Of a DNA stretch of 33,301 nucleotides, positions 1 to 8,259 are shown piece by piece. The notes below the pieces were generated by a model. That model searched no databases. It was given only the letters and a program-made list of their open reading frames with translations, and was not told where the DNA came from. The translations under genes were made by a program, and so were the position numbers. How positions within the stretch are numbered: the stretch's first letter is position 1; each line of letters begins with the position of its first letter. Source of the DNA: Bacteroidaceae bacterium (lineage in GTDB: Bacteria; Bacteroidota; Bacteroidia; Bacteroidales; Bacteroidaceae); contig JAFXGV010000072.1 of assembly GCA_017536765.1 (NCBI GenBank), positions 1-33,301 on the forward strand. The letters run 5' to 3'.

Positions 1-141
1 AACAGGAACTCAAGAAGTATATCCATTACTACAACAATGACAGAATTAAACTGAGACTAAAAGGAAAGAGTCCGGTGCAATACCGAACTCTTTACCAATA
101 AAATTTATTATTAATCCGTCCAACTTCTTGGGGCCAGATCA
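1..141 (+). mobile_element. Right end of an IS3-family (IS150-like) insertion sequence
   Basis: The first 141 bases hold the 3' end of a transposase frame followed by a terminal inverted repeat at about 118-141. Read on the minus strand, that end begins TGATCTGGCCCC and continues AAGAAGTTGGAC. This matches the general TG...CA ends and GGCCCCAA/GTTGGAC core known from IS150-group IS3 elements. The left end and the first transposase frame lie outside the window, so target duplication and completeness cannot be judged. The boundary at 141 is inferred from the TIR pattern. Confidence 0.75.
3..101 (+). CDS. IS3-family transposase (OrfB/integrase core), C-terminal end only
   Basis: The frame is open from the window edge and stops with TAA at 99-101. 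Its 32 residues include a YIHYYNNDRIKLRLKGKSP-type segment and end in PVQYR. This is the characteristic tail of the rve (DDE) integrase domain in IS3-family OrfB transposases: the YNN.R....L...SP..YR pattern that follows the last catalytic glutamate. The DDE residues lie upstream, outside the window. The stop codon sits 40 bases before the proposed end of the element, as is usual for these elements. Whether the transposase is intact cannot be seen. Confidence 0.8.
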   Translation, partial: QELKKYIHYYNNDRIKLRLKGKSPVQYRTLYQ

Positions 142-166
142 TTGATTGGTGCTCACTTTTTTATTA

Positions 167-1105
167 CTACTTACCGGCAAGGGCATTATGCCTGTCGGCT
201 ATACGTTTTTCAAAAGCCTCGCGGCTGGCACGGCCGCGTTTCCAGCGGTTGTGTGTCCACAACCACATTGCAGGATATTTGCGTATGTACTCTTCGTTTA
301 TGCGGAAATACTCATTTGTTATCTCGTTTTCGGCGCATAACGATGCATCCTCATACATAAGTTCAAAAGTACCCACATACTTACCACGCGCCACTTTCAC
401 GAGTGTGAGGTTGAAAACAGAGGCTTTTGTGCGGCAGGCAATCTTTTCGGCACCGGTAAACACCGCGGTATCCTGGTTCAGGAAATTAACCCAGTGGTTC
501 ATTGCCTCAACCTTGGGCAGTTGGTCGGCCATAAAGCCATACACATACAACTGCTTTTTCTTCGTAATATCTATTATGTGGCGCAGGGTGTTCTTCATTG
601 TCACATTGTCGGCACCATACTGCGCACGCATATCCTTGAATATCTTATCGAAACGAGGGTTGCGCAATTTGTGATACACCGCACCCACAACAACATTCTC
701 GCGATTAAAGAAGAGCGGCAGGCTTGTCACGAATTCCCAATTAAAAGCGTGCAGCATATAACACACACAAGAGTGACCGCCGTCTATTGCTTTGTGCAGC
801 CCGTCGAGTCCCTTGAACTCTATATGCTTTGCCACCTCTTCGGCACTCATACCATAGTATTTGATTGTCTCCACAAAGTAGTCGCACAAATTAGAATAGA
901 ACTCCTTCTCTATTTTACGCAGCTCTTTCTTGCTCTTTTCGGGGAACGAGTTACGCATATTCTTCCTGATTACCTTGCGGCGATAACCCACAATGTAACA
1001 CATTATCAGATAGATGAAATCCGACAACAGATAGAGCAGGCACATTGGTAGTTTGTTCAGCAAATAGAGAATTGAAACTGTGATGCCGTGAAGAATTGCA
1101 GACAT
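167..1105 (-). CDS. Lysophospholipid/lipid A acyltransferase family protein (LpxL/HtrB-like)
   Basis: A 312-residue protein of the LpxL/HtrB acyltransferase family, which transfers an acyl chain from acyl-ACP to a lipid A precursor at the inner face of the cytoplasmic membrane. A hydrophobic N-terminal segment (about residues 7-40) acts as the membrane anchor. The catalytic HX4E motif is seen as H119-AFNW-E124. A YHKLRNP motif (144-150), an ADQ motif (193-195) and a C-terminal MWLWTHNRWK motif (280-289) are all typical of the family. Length is normal. The start at 1105 is the first Met of the hydrophobic segment. The gene lies 22 bases downstream of tRNA-Arg on the same strand with no obvious promoter between them, so read-through from the tRNA is possible. 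Which acyl chain it adds cannot be told. Some Bacteroidota members of this family act on other lipids. Confidence 0.85.
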   Translation of the reverse strand: MSAILHGITVSILYLLNKLPMCLLYLLSDFIYLIMCYIVGYRRKVIRKNMRNSFPEKSKKELRKIEKEFYSNLCDYFVETIKYYGMSAEEVAKHIEFKGLDGLHKAIDGGHSCVCYMLHAFNWEFVTSLPLFFNRENVVVGAVYHKLRNPRFDKIFKDMRAQYGADNVTMKNTLRHIIDITKKKQLYVYGFMADQLPKVEAMNHWVNFLNQDTAVFTGAEKIACRTKASVFNLTLVKVARGKYVGTFELMYEDASLCAENEITNEYFRINEEYIRKYPAMWLWTHNRWKRGRASREAFEKRIADRHNALAGK

Positions 1106-1127
1106 TTTAGAAAGTATTTGTGTTTTG

Positions 1128-1204
1128 TGGTGATCCCGCTGGGATTCAAACCCAGGACCTTCAGAACCGGAATCTGACGCTCTATTCAGCTAAGCTACGG
1201 GACC
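1128..1204 (-). tRNA. tRNA-Arg (anticodon CCG)
   Basis: The minus strand folds as a complete cloverleaf. The acceptor stem GGTCCCG pairs with CGGGATC (one G-T pair). The D arm begins GCTTAGCTGAATAGAGC. The anticodon stem TCAGA/TCTGA encloses the loop TTCCGGT, giving anticodon CCG, which reads CGG for arginine. The T arm is CTGGG-TTTGAAT-CCCAG. The 3' end ACCA is encoded. A TATCTTCG box (minus strand, 1215-1222) just upstream could be the -7 element of its promoter. Confidence 0.95.
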
Positions 1205-1281
1205 TTTTCCGCCACGAAGATACAACAAAAAATTTCATTATCCGATATTTATTCATTTTTTCCACGATATATTGCCAATTA

Positions 1282-1314
1282 TTTACTTAATTATAGATTT
1301 AATTGCTATCTTTG
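1282..1314 (+). promoter_or_regulatory. Candidate Bacteroidota-type promoter for asnA
   Basis: A -7 box TATCTTTG lies at 1307-1314. It is preceded after 21 bases by a weak -33 box, TTTA (1282-1285). The layout fits the TTTG-N19-21-TAnnTTTG consensus. It would give a leader of roughly 75 bases before asnA. Confidence 0.55.
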
Positions 1315-1395
1315 CCACAACAAGCTACCTAAAAAAGGTACACAGCTAAAAAAATAACACTTTTTACAGCAAAATAACAGCAATTTGTCAAAACA

Positions 1396-2433
1396 ATGAA
1401 ACTATATGAACTAAAAACAGAGTACAAGCCGTTACTTACACTCAAACAAACCGAGTTGGCTATTAAACAGATAAAGGAGATATTCCAGATGAATCTATCG
1501 GCTGCACTGCGCTTGCGCCGTGTTACAGCTCCTCTGTTTGTATTGCAGGGCACGGGACTTAACGACGACCTCAATGGTTACGAACACGCTGTGAGTTTCC
1601 CCATACAAGATATGAACGGTGCCGTTGCCGAGGTGGTGCACTCGCTTGCCAAGTGGAAACGAGTGACACTTGCCGATTATAACATAGCACACGGGCACGG
1701 CATATATACCGATATGAACGCCATTCGCGCACACGAGGAACTGGATAACCTACACTCGCTGTATGTAGACCAGTGGGACTGGGAGCGTGTAATATGCCCC
1801 CGGGAGCGCACCGTAGCTTTCCTTAAACAAATAGTGGAGGATATATACAACGCACTGCTGCACACAGAATTCACAATATGCGAATACTACCCGCAGATAA
1901 AGCCCGCACTGCCCGAAAAACTCTTCTTCATACATTCCGAGGAGTTGCGCCGCCTCTACCCCACGCTCACAGCCAAAGAGAGGGAGGAGCGAATAACACG
2001 CGAGCACGGTGCTGTATTTATAATAGGTATAGGAGGCAAGTTAGGCGACGGCGAGCCGCACGACAACCGTGCCCCCGACTATGACGACTACAGCACCCCC
2101 AACGAAGATGGTTTCGAAGGCCTCAACGGCGACCTGCTTATATGGTCGAACATTCTGGACAAAGCCATTGAATTGTCATCAATGGGCATACGCGTTGACG
2201 AAAAAGCCCTGCTCCACCAGCTGAAGATTTCGGGCAAGGAAGAACGCAAGCAGCTATATTTCCACCGCCGTATGCTGGAGGGAACATTGCCGTTGAGCAT
2301 TGGTGGCGGCATAGGCCAGTCGCGCCTCTGTATGTTGCTGTTGCAAAAGGCGCACATAGGTGAGATACAGGCAAGCATATGGCCGCAGGAGATGCGCGAG
2401 CAGTGCGCTGCAATGAACATACCTATTATATAA
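1396..2433 (+). CDS. asnA: Aspartate--ammonia ligase (asparagine synthetase A)
   Basis: AsnA makes asparagine from aspartate, ammonia and ATP in the cytoplasm (AMP-forming, class II aminoacyl-tRNA-synthetase-like fold). The 345-residue length is that of the family. Recognisable segments are the N-terminal region LNDDLNGYEHAVSF (about residues 55-68), the LHSLYVDQWDWE segment (around 119-130) and the C-terminal glycine-rich SIGGGIGQSRLCM segment (about 302-314), which is the class II motif 3-like ATP site. The start follows a good -7 box, and ATG at 1396 begins the conserved sequence. ung follows after 6 bases on the same strand, so the two are probably co-transcribed and end at the palindromic terminator at 3110-3157. 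Confidence 0.96.
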   Translation: MKLYELKTEYKPLLTLKQTELAIKQIKEIFQMNLSAALRLRRVTAPLFVLQGTGLNDDLNGYEHAVSFPIQDMNGAVAEVVHSLAKWKRVTLADYNIAHGHGIYTDMNAIRAHEELDNLHSLYVDQWDWERVICPRERTVAFLKQIVEDIYNALLHTEFTICEYYPQIKPALPEKLFFIHSEELRRLYPTLTAKEREERITREHGAVFIIGIGGKLGDGEPHDNRAPDYDDYSTPNEDGFEGLNGDLLIWSNILDKAIELSSMGIRVDEKALLHQLKISGKEERKQLYFHRRMLEGTLPLSIGGGIGQSRLCMLLLQKAHIGEIQASIWPQEMREQCAAMNIPII

Positions 2434-2439
2434 TATCTA

Positions 2440-3105
2440 ATGGATGTAAAGATAGAAAGCAGTTGGAAAGAGGTGCTTGCAGCCGAATTCGGCAAGGAGT
2501 ACTTTGCAAGGCTCACTGCATTTGTGCGCGATGAGTACTGTGGCCCCACGCCCATCTACCCGCCCGCCAAACTCATATTCAATGCCTTCGACCACTGCCC
2601 CTTCAACGATGTGAAAGTGGTGATACTGGGGCAGGACCCGTATCACGGTGCAGGGCAGGCCAACGGACTATGCTTCTCGGTAAACAAGGGAGTGGCATTC
2701 CCGCCATCATTGCTTAACATATTCAAGGAGATAGAGGCCGACTGCGGCACACCAATACCCGCCGATGGCGACCTCACAAGATGGAGCGACCAGGGTGTGC
2801 TGCTGCTGAATGCCACGCTCACGGTGCGCGCGGCAGCCGCAGGTTCACACCAGAAGCGCGGGTGGGAAGAATTTACCGATGCCGCCATACGCGAACTTGC
2901 CACACGTCGCGAAAACATTGTATTCATCCTTTGGGGAAGCTATGCACAGAAAAAGGGCGCATTCATTGATCGTAACAGGCACCTGGTACTCACATCGCCC
3001 CACCCTTCGCCCCTATCGGCCTATCAGGGATTCTTCGGCAACCACCACTTCACCCGTGCCAACGAGTATCTTGAAGCACACGGCAAGAGCAAGATTATAT
3101 GGTAA
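2440..3105 (+). CDS. ung: Uracil-DNA glycosylase, family 1
   Basis: This enzyme removes uracil from DNA to start base excision repair. The 221-residue protein has the family 1 water-activating motif GQDPYHG at residues 64-70, with the catalytic aspartate D66. The uracil-pocket segment QANGLCFSV (73-81) and the DNA-intercalation loop HPSPLSA (188-194), with the second catalytic residue H188, are also present. Length and motif order are normal. It sits 6 bases after asnA with no separate promoter visible. A perfect inverted repeat 5 bases after its stop ends the transcript. Confidence 0.97.
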   Translation: MDVKIESSWKEVLAAEFGKEYFARLTAFVRDEYCGPTPIYPPAKLIFNAFDHCPFNDVKVVILGQDPYHGAGQANGLCFSVNKGVAFPPSLLNIFKEIEADCGTPIPADGDLTRWSDQGVLLLNATLTVRAAAAGSHQKRGWEEFTDAAIRELATRRENIVFILWGSYAQKKGAFIDRNRHLVLTSPHPSPLSAYQGFFGNHHFTRANEYLEAHGKSKIIW

Positions 3106-3109
3106 TCAT

Positions 3110-3157
3110 TTGGTATTAAAAAAGCAGCAATTTGAATTGCTGCTTTTTTAATACCAA
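3110..3157. terminator. Bidirectional palindromic terminator between ung and lptD
   Basis: A perfect inverted repeat with 23-base arms and a 2-base centre (TG, 3133-3134). The stem contains AAAAAAGCAGCAATT on one arm and AATTGCTGCTTTTTT on the other. It therefore provides a GC-containing hairpin and a U-tract in both directions. The lptD stop codon (minus strand, 3148-3150) lies within the right arm. Confidence 0.9.
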
Positions 3158-5889
3158 TCGATATTACTGCCATTATCCCTCTTATCCCACTTAAGCGCAT
3201 CGGCCAGCATCTGCGATGTGGCGCGGAAACTGAAATTGAATGAGGTGTAGGGGCTCAGCACTATGCCGCAAGACATTTCAAAGCAGTGGAGGTCGCGCGA
3301 CAGGTTCATAGTGGTTGTTGTGAGTTTTTTATCCTCAAAACTATATCCCGAAGAGAAATTTATTCTCCAATTATCGGAGATACCTATGTTACCCGAAAAA
3401 TTCACGTTCTGAGTATATTTATATGGGTAACGCATATCCTTAACATCAATGGGGCGGCTGCGGTCCTCGGTCATCATTATACCATATGACACGGAGAAAC
3501 TCCAGGGAATTTTGAAAGGCATATAACCATCGGCATCCACGTCGGCATTTTTCGATTCACTCTTTGAAGATGCTGCCAACGACCTGGCCGGCTTTTCCTC
3601 TGTTGTTTCGTCGGTTTCGTCGGCAAGGTCATCATCTTCCATCTCCTCGTCGTCGCCGCCAAAGAGTTTTTGTATCTTTTTCCAGGTGGAATTATTGAAG
3701 GTGTATGATATATTCTGGCTCATACCCTGGAAACGGCCGAAACGGCCATAAGACCACTCGGTTTTATCGCCCACCACAACCTGCCCGTTCTCGTTGAACT
3801 CATAGGCATAGGTTGCAAAAACGGCATTCATACTGAATGTGTAGTTCTTGGAGAGCTTCAAACGCAGGCGAGTTGAGAGGTTGCTCCACGGCTTTGTTTT
3901 GGCAGCCATATTATATGACATTGTGGCACCAATCTCATCAATGAGGCTCACTTTCTTCAGCGAGTCGCTCTTGGTGCGCCACTTCATCTCCAGGTTATTG
4001 CTTATACTCAACGACACGCTACCGGTTCTTCCCTTGCCTGGCACACCATAGAGGCCATTGGAATAGGGTGAATACTCTACCGTGCGCACCTCGCCCTTGT
4101 CGTCGGTATATGTATATGTGTCGTAGTAGCCATAGTGGTCGGTACCGAAATCGGGGGCATATGTAAACGAGAGCGTGGGCTTGAACACGTGGCGCACCAT
4201 ATTAACGCGGCTGTTCTTGAGGAAGCCCACAGGCTGGTAGAAACCGTAAAGGGTGGTATTCATCGAGAGCGCCAGGTTGTAGTCATACACACGGTTGAAA
4301 CCGCTCACGGTATCGCGCACCACACTATTTGTGGCCGCATCCCACGACTGGTTTATCTTATTCAGATACCAACGCTCGGTATAGTTTATACTTGGCGTGA
4401 TATTGATGAAGTCGAACAACTGGAAGGTAGCACCTATGGGGATATTGTGCTTCACGCCGTTGCGCCACTCGGTTGAGAAATTCTTTTCAAAGAGTTCGTC
4501 CTCCTTTGAGGTAACGCTGTTGCTCAACTGGCCGCTGTACGAAAGGTAAATCTTTTCGTACCACTTTTCGTCACCTGCACGTTTTTTCTTTTTGAACGGA
4601 TATTTCTTTGAGAGCGAAACGCTGAGGCCGGGCAGTGTGAGCGACACGATTGAATCCTGCACATTCTGCGACACGTTCATTGTGGTAGATATGGTGAGGC
4701 CTATCTCGGGGAATGTTTTAGAATAGCTCACACTCGACGTGCGCACCGTTTGCGAATTATATACAGGGTTGTATATGCTATGCAGGTTAGACCTCTCATA
4801 GTTTGAACTCGCATAGTTCACACTTGCCGAGAAGTTGCTGTTGGGGTGTGCCTTGGGATCCTGACGATGGTTCCACTGCAGGCGGAAGTTCTTGCCCACG
4901 CCATAGTCGGGGAGGCCCTTTTCACCCTCTTTTGTCACCAGGTAATTTAATGACACATTGCCCGAGTAGCGGTAACGTTTTGCATAAGTGGATGCCGCAC
5001 CCACACCCCAAGAGCCTTTTGTAAAGATTTCTCCCGTGAGTTTCAGGTCTACCTTGTCACTTATGGCAAAATAGTATCCACCATCGCTCAAATAGAAGCC
5101 GCGCTCACTGTCATCGCCATAAGAGGGCATAATGAAACCAGACGAATAGCTACTGGTGAAGGGGAAGAAACCAAAGGGGATTGCTAATGGCAGGGGCACG
5201 TCCTCGATTACCAAATATGCCGGGCCAAAGACCGCATCCTTTTTGGGGCGCACTTTTGCCCTTGTGAGGGCTATGTAAAAGTGAGGATCCTCGGCATCGC
5301 AAGTGGTATATTTTCCGTTGTGTACATAGAAAGCACCGGTAGAATCCTTCTTGGCAGCCTCGCCCATCATAAAGCCATCGCCCTGCGCGGTGAAGACGTT
5401 GTTTATATAGCCGCGCTTGCTTTTGAAGTTGTAGCTTATTTTGTCGGATTCATAGGGAGTGTCACCATCCTTGAACACAGGAATTCCGGTTGCCACACCT
5501 GTGGAATCGGTTATTCCGTGGGCGCGAACAACGCTGCTGTCCATATTCAGTGAAATGACAGCGGCATCGAGCTCTATTTTCTGATATTTAACGCTGCAAT
5601 CGCCATAGAGGTAGGCATTACCGGTGCGCGACCACACCATAGAGTCGGACGACTCGTAATAGACAGGGTCCTCCACCGCATCGGCGCTTGTCTTCTTTTT
5701 CGAAGATACCGTATCGGGAGCAACAGCAGCGGTATCGAGCGTGGCAACAGCGGTAGCCGTTGAATCCTGCAACAACCGCAAAGAGGATACAAAACCGCGC
5801 GACATACCGCCTTGCGCGGGAACGGCCACAAGAGCCACCGCCAGCAGAAGAAGCAAAGATATTGTATTTTTAATCTCTTTCAAATTCAT
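3148..5889 (-). CDS. lptD: Putative LPS assembly outer-membrane protein LptD (OstA family)
   Basis: A 913-residue outer-membrane protein that would insert lipopolysaccharide into the outer leaflet with LptE. An N-terminal signal peptide (about residues 1-26, hydrophobic LLLLLAVALVAV then AQG) is followed by a low-complexity linker. An OstA/LptA-like beta-jellyroll domain follows (roughly residues 75-230; it includes a YESDKISYNFKSKRGYI segment). The rest is a long alternating beta-barrel domain containing PLPLAIPFGFFPF and SSGFIMPSYGDD, typical of Bacteroidota LptD. An acidic, low-complexity insert (about residues 740-790, rich in D, E and T) lies in a late barrel loop. A promoter candidate precedes the gene at 5952-5984. 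The Bacteroidota form is known mainly by homology to proteobacterial LptD. Confidence 0.88.
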   Translation of the reverse strand: MNLKEIKNTISLLLLLAVALVAVPAQGGMSRGFVSSLRLLQDSTATAVATLDTAAVAPDTVSSKKKTSADAVEDPVYYESSDSMVWSRTGNAYLYGDCSVKYQKIELDAAVISLNMDSSVVRAHGITDSTGVATGIPVFKDGDTPYESDKISYNFKSKRGYINNVFTAQGDGFMMGEAAKKDSTGAFYVHNGKYTTCDAEDPHFYIALTRAKVRPKKDAVFGPAYLVIEDVPLPLAIPFGFFPFTSSYSSGFIMPSYGDDSERGFYLSDGGYYFAISDKVDLKLTGEIFTKGSWGVGAASTYAKRYRYSGNVSLNYLVTKEGEKGLPDYGVGKNFRLQWNHRQDPKAHPNSNFSASVNYASSNYERSNLHSIYNPVYNSQTVRTSSVSYSKTFPEIGLTISTTMNVSQNVQDSIVSLTLPGLSVSLSKKYPFKKKKRAGDEKWYEKIYLSYSGQLSNSVTSKEDELFEKNFSTEWRNGVKHNIPIGATFQLFDFINITPSINYTERWYLNKINQSWDAATNSVVRDTVSGFNRVYDYNLALSMNTTLYGFYQPVGFLKNSRVNMVRHVFKPTLSFTYAPDFGTDHYGYYDTYTYTDDKGEVRTVEYSPYSNGLYGVPGKGRTGSVSLSISNNLEMKWRTKSDSLKKVSLIDEIGATMSYNMAAKTKPWSNLSTRLRLKLSKNYTFSMNAVFATYAYEFNENGQVVVGDKTEWSYGRFGRFQGMSQNISYTFNNSTWKKIQKLFGGDDEEMEDDDLADETDETTEEKPARSLAASSKSESKNADVDADGYMPFKIPWSFSVSYGIMMTEDRSRPIDVKDMRYPYKYTQNVNFSGNIGISDNWRINFSSGYSFEDKKLTTTTMNLSRDLHCFEMSCGIVLSPYTSFNFSFRATSQMLADALKWDKRDNGSNIDWY

Positions 5890-5951
5890 CTATATCACTG
5901 CACATTGCATTAAGCAGGCCCATTACAGGGCACTCGCCGCATTATCACCTG

Positions 5952-5984
5952 CGAAGGTACAAAATAAAAGGGAGTAAATATAAA
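5952..5984 (-). promoter_or_regulatory. Candidate promoter for lptD
   Basis: On the minus strand TTTA (5981-5984) is followed after 21 bases by TACCTTCG (5952-5959). This resembles the Bacteroidota -33/-7 pair, with TTCG in place of TTTG. It lies about 60 bases before the lptD start. Confidence 0.5.
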
Positions 5985-6037
5985 ATTTATATTAAAAAAT
6001 ATATCCGCCGGGGCGATTCTTGCCATTTTTAACCTTT

Positions 6038-6577
6038 TCACATAAAGATAGAGGCCCAGTACTCCACTTTTTTTACCGACTCATCGGAGATTTTTTGCAT
6101 ACTCTCCACCACCTGTTCGAGGGTGCGTGCCTGCTCTAAATGCTTGGTTTTGGAGTAGAATTTATCGGCAAAACAGATTAGTTGCTCTTCGAGCGTGACA
6201 GGAACGAAATCGCGCGCAGGCAGAGGCCACCCCTCGCGTTCTATCTGCTCTTTGGTGAGCCCGGTACCCGTGTGTCGCTCGCACACCGCCGCGTGGCGCG
6301 GATAGTCCAAAGAGCGCAGAAGCTCGGCACCCAAATAGCCGTGGCATATATATGGTTTGTCGCCAAAGCAATATATGCGTGGCGCATCGGTGAGGAAGAT
6401 TCCTATGTCGTGCAGCATAGCAGCCTCCTCTATAAATGTGGTATCCATATTAAGTTCGGGATGGTGCGCGGCCATCTCCAATGCAAGCGCAGCCACCTTG
6501 CGGGCGTGCACAAGATATATGCGTTTGAGCTCATTATCACAGGGATAACACTTGTCTATAATATCGTTTACATTCAT
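6038..6577 (-). CDS. HD-domain metal-dependent phosphohydrolase family protein
   Basis: A 179-residue cytoplasmic HD-superfamily protein. The metal-binding set is complete: H24, the H56-D57 pair in MLHDIGIF, H79, H102 in the ERHTG segment, and D138 in FADKF. This order matches HDIG-type phosphohydrolases, which act on nucleotides or other phosphate esters. The substrate is unknown. I chose the ATG at 6577 rather than an in-frame ATG at 6625, because the latter falls inside the -33 box of the promoter at 6595-6626. The gene is divergent from the polyphosphate-polymerase operon, with 143 bases between the two starts. A link to that operon is only a guess, since similar HD genes occur widely in Bacteroidales. 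Confidence 0.85.
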   Translation of the reverse strand: MNVNDIIDKCYPCDNELKRIYLVHARKVAALALEMAAHHPELNMDTTFIEEAAMLHDIGIFLTDAPRIYCFGDKPYICHGYLGAELLRSLDYPRHAAVCERHTGTGLTKEQIEREGWPLPARDFVPVTLEEQLICFADKFYSKTKHLEQARTLEQVVESMQKISDESVKKVEYWASIFM

Positions 6578-6594
6578 AGCTGTAGAATTTCTAA

Positions 6595-6626
6595 CAAAAA
6601 TAGGCAATAGATGGCAATGAAACAAC
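6595..6626 (-). promoter_or_regulatory. Promoter of the HD-domain gene
   Basis: On the minus strand GTTG (6623-6626), 20 bases, then TATTTTTG (6595-6602). This is close to the Bacteroidota consensus. It lies 18 bases from the ATG at 6577 and so decides that start. Confidence 0.65.
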
Positions 6627-6720
6627 TATCGCGGTTGTTAATATTATGTAAATATATACCGAAATTAAAAAAAAATAGATATATTCGCAAAATGATGCAG
6701 CACGCAAGCCACAAACCACT

Positions 6721-7491
6721 ATGATTAGCGCAATAACAGAGAAAGCCAAGCAGCTGCCGCCCATCACTCTGGAGCAGATGAAATGCATAAAGCTGATGAA
6801 TCGCACCGACACCAAGTTCGTTGCGACACTTGCGCAATTAAACGAGTTCCTGCTTGCCGTGCAAGGCAAATACTACATACAGGTAAAAGACGACGAGAGG
6901 CTTGCCGGCTACCATACCACATACTTTGATACAGAGGATTACAAAATGTACCGTATGCACCACTGTGGCAAGAAGGTGAGGGAGAAGATACGTGTGCGCA
7001 CATATTTGGACACCAACGACACCTTCCTCGAGGTGAAGAACAAGAACAGCCACGGACGCACGAAGAAAAAGCGCATACTCGTAAACAGCCTGGAATCGTT
7101 ACATACCGAAAGCGAACGAGTTGTTCCATTCCTTGCCGAATATGCCTGGTACAAGTTTGAGGATATTTCCCCCGTCATAGAGAACTGGTTCAACCGCATA
7201 ACGCTGGTAAATATGGACAAAACCGAGCGATTGACCATCGATTTCAACCTGCGCTTTCACCACCTGAAAAGCGACGGGCGCGACAGCCTTATGCACGTAG
7301 CCATCATAGAGCTCAAGCGCGACGACAACGTGCCATCGCCGGCATTGGAGATAATACGCCGGTTGAGGATAATAAAATCGGGATTCAGCAAATATTGCAT
7401 AGGCAGCGCACTCACAAATAAGGAACTGAAAAGAAACAATTTCAAAGAGAGGCTGCGTATGATAGCAAAACTTGAAAACCAACACAAATAG
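6721..7491 (+). CDS. Polyphosphate polymerase (VTC) domain protein
   Basis: A 256-residue protein made of a single VTC/polyphosphate polymerase domain, with the triphosphate-tunnel fold of yeast Vtc4. That fold binds ATP-derived phosphate in a basic tunnel. Charged motifs appear in the family's order: RTDTKF (28-33), YFDT (68-71), KIRVRTY (89-95), FLEVKNK (102-108), the basic RTKKKR (113-118), NRITLV (158-163), TERLTIDF (168-175), IIELKRD (195-201) and SKYCIG (223-228). No SPX domain or membrane segment is seen, so it should be cytosolic. DUF4956 follows after 3 bases. Bacterial VTC and DUF4956 genes are known to co-occur. Polymer synthesis here is inferred from the fold, and catalytic activity is unproved. 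Confidence 0.9.
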   Translation: MISAITEKAKQLPPITLEQMKCIKLMNRTDTKFVATLAQLNEFLLAVQGKYYIQVKDDERLAGYHTTYFDTEDYKMYRMHHCGKKVREKIRVRTYLDTNDTFLEVKNKNSHGRTKKKRILVNSLESLHTESERVVPFLAEYAWYKFEDISPVIENWFNRITLVNMDKTERLTIDFNLRFHHLKSDGRDSLMHVAIIELKRDDNVPSPALEIIRRLRIIKSGFSKYCIGSALTNKELKRNNFKERLRMIAKLENQHK

Positions 7492-7494
7492 AAT

Positions 7495-8259
7495 ATGGAT
7501 ATACTTATGACAATTCTTGCAGGCGGCGCACAAACCGTGAACGCCATTGCAGCATTAGGAGAGGAGTTTATAACAGGAGGGGCAGCCACCGGCGCAGCTG
7601 AAAACGTTATATGGAACCTTGCCGGAATGGGCAACCTGCTCATAGGCTTTTTCATCAACCTGCTTTTTGTGGGCATTGTGGTACGTGGCTTCTACTACCC
7701 CAAATGCAAAAAGGGAGAATATTTCTTTACGTTCATTCTCATAGCCATAAGCATATTCCTGCTCATATATCTGCTTGGTGGCGTAAAACTCAAAACAGGC
7801 TTTGCTCTTGGTCTTTTTGCCATCTTCAGTATCATACGTTACCGCACCGAGCAGGTGTCTATACGCGAAATGACCTACCTGTTCATAATCATTGCAATGA
7901 GTGCCATAAACGGTCTTGTGATAGAGGAACTTTCGTACTCCGAAATGGTGCTTGCCAACCTGCTGTTCATTGCATCGGTTTGGGTGTGTGAGAGCAATCT
8001 TGTGATACGCCACCTGGCATACAAGGTAATAAAATATGACAATATCGACCTTATCACCCCCGACAAGGAGAAAGAGCTTATCGCAGACCTTAAAAAACGC
8101 ACCGGGCTGGACATTGTAAAAATAGAGGTAGGTGGCATAGACTTCCTAAAGGATGCAGCCATCATAAAGATGTACTACCGCCCTGTAGGCGGCAATGCGA
8201 CAAATTCAGTAGATACAACCATAAAAGCACCCACAGATGAATTCAAAATCAAAGATTAA
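7495..8259 (+). CDS. DUF4956 domain-containing membrane protein
   Basis: A 254-residue integral membrane protein of the DUF4956 family. Hydrophobic segments at about 45-63, 76-94, 127-145 and 150-167 are likely transmembrane helices. A conserved segment between them reads FALGLFAIFSIIRYRTEQ (about 103-120), followed by VSIREMTYLF. The last 80 residues form a soluble, probably cytosolic alpha/beta domain. The function is unknown. Its near-constant pairing with VTC-domain proteins suggests it is the membrane partner, perhaps anchoring the polymerase or passing its product across the membrane, as the helical part of the yeast VTC complex does. That role is inference. The 3' end overlaps the next gene by 23 bases, which suggests coupled translation. 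Confidence 0.88.
   Translation: MDILMTILAGGAQTVNAIAALGEEFITGGAATGAAENVIWNLAGMGNLLIGFFINLLFVGIVVRGFYYPKCKKGEYFFTFILIAISIFLLIYLLGGVKLKTGFALGLFAIFSIIRYRTEQVSIREMTYLFIIIAMSAINGLVIEELSYSEMVLANLLFIASVWVCESNLVIRHLAYKVIKYDNIDLITPDKEKELIADLKKRTGLDIVKIEVGGIDFLKDAAIIKMYYRPVGGNATNSVDTTIKAPTDEFKIKD

Noticed and set aside
6578-6625. Upstream ATG (6625) for the HD-domain protein
   Set aside because: It lies inside the -33 box of the promoter, and the added residues are not conserved-looking.
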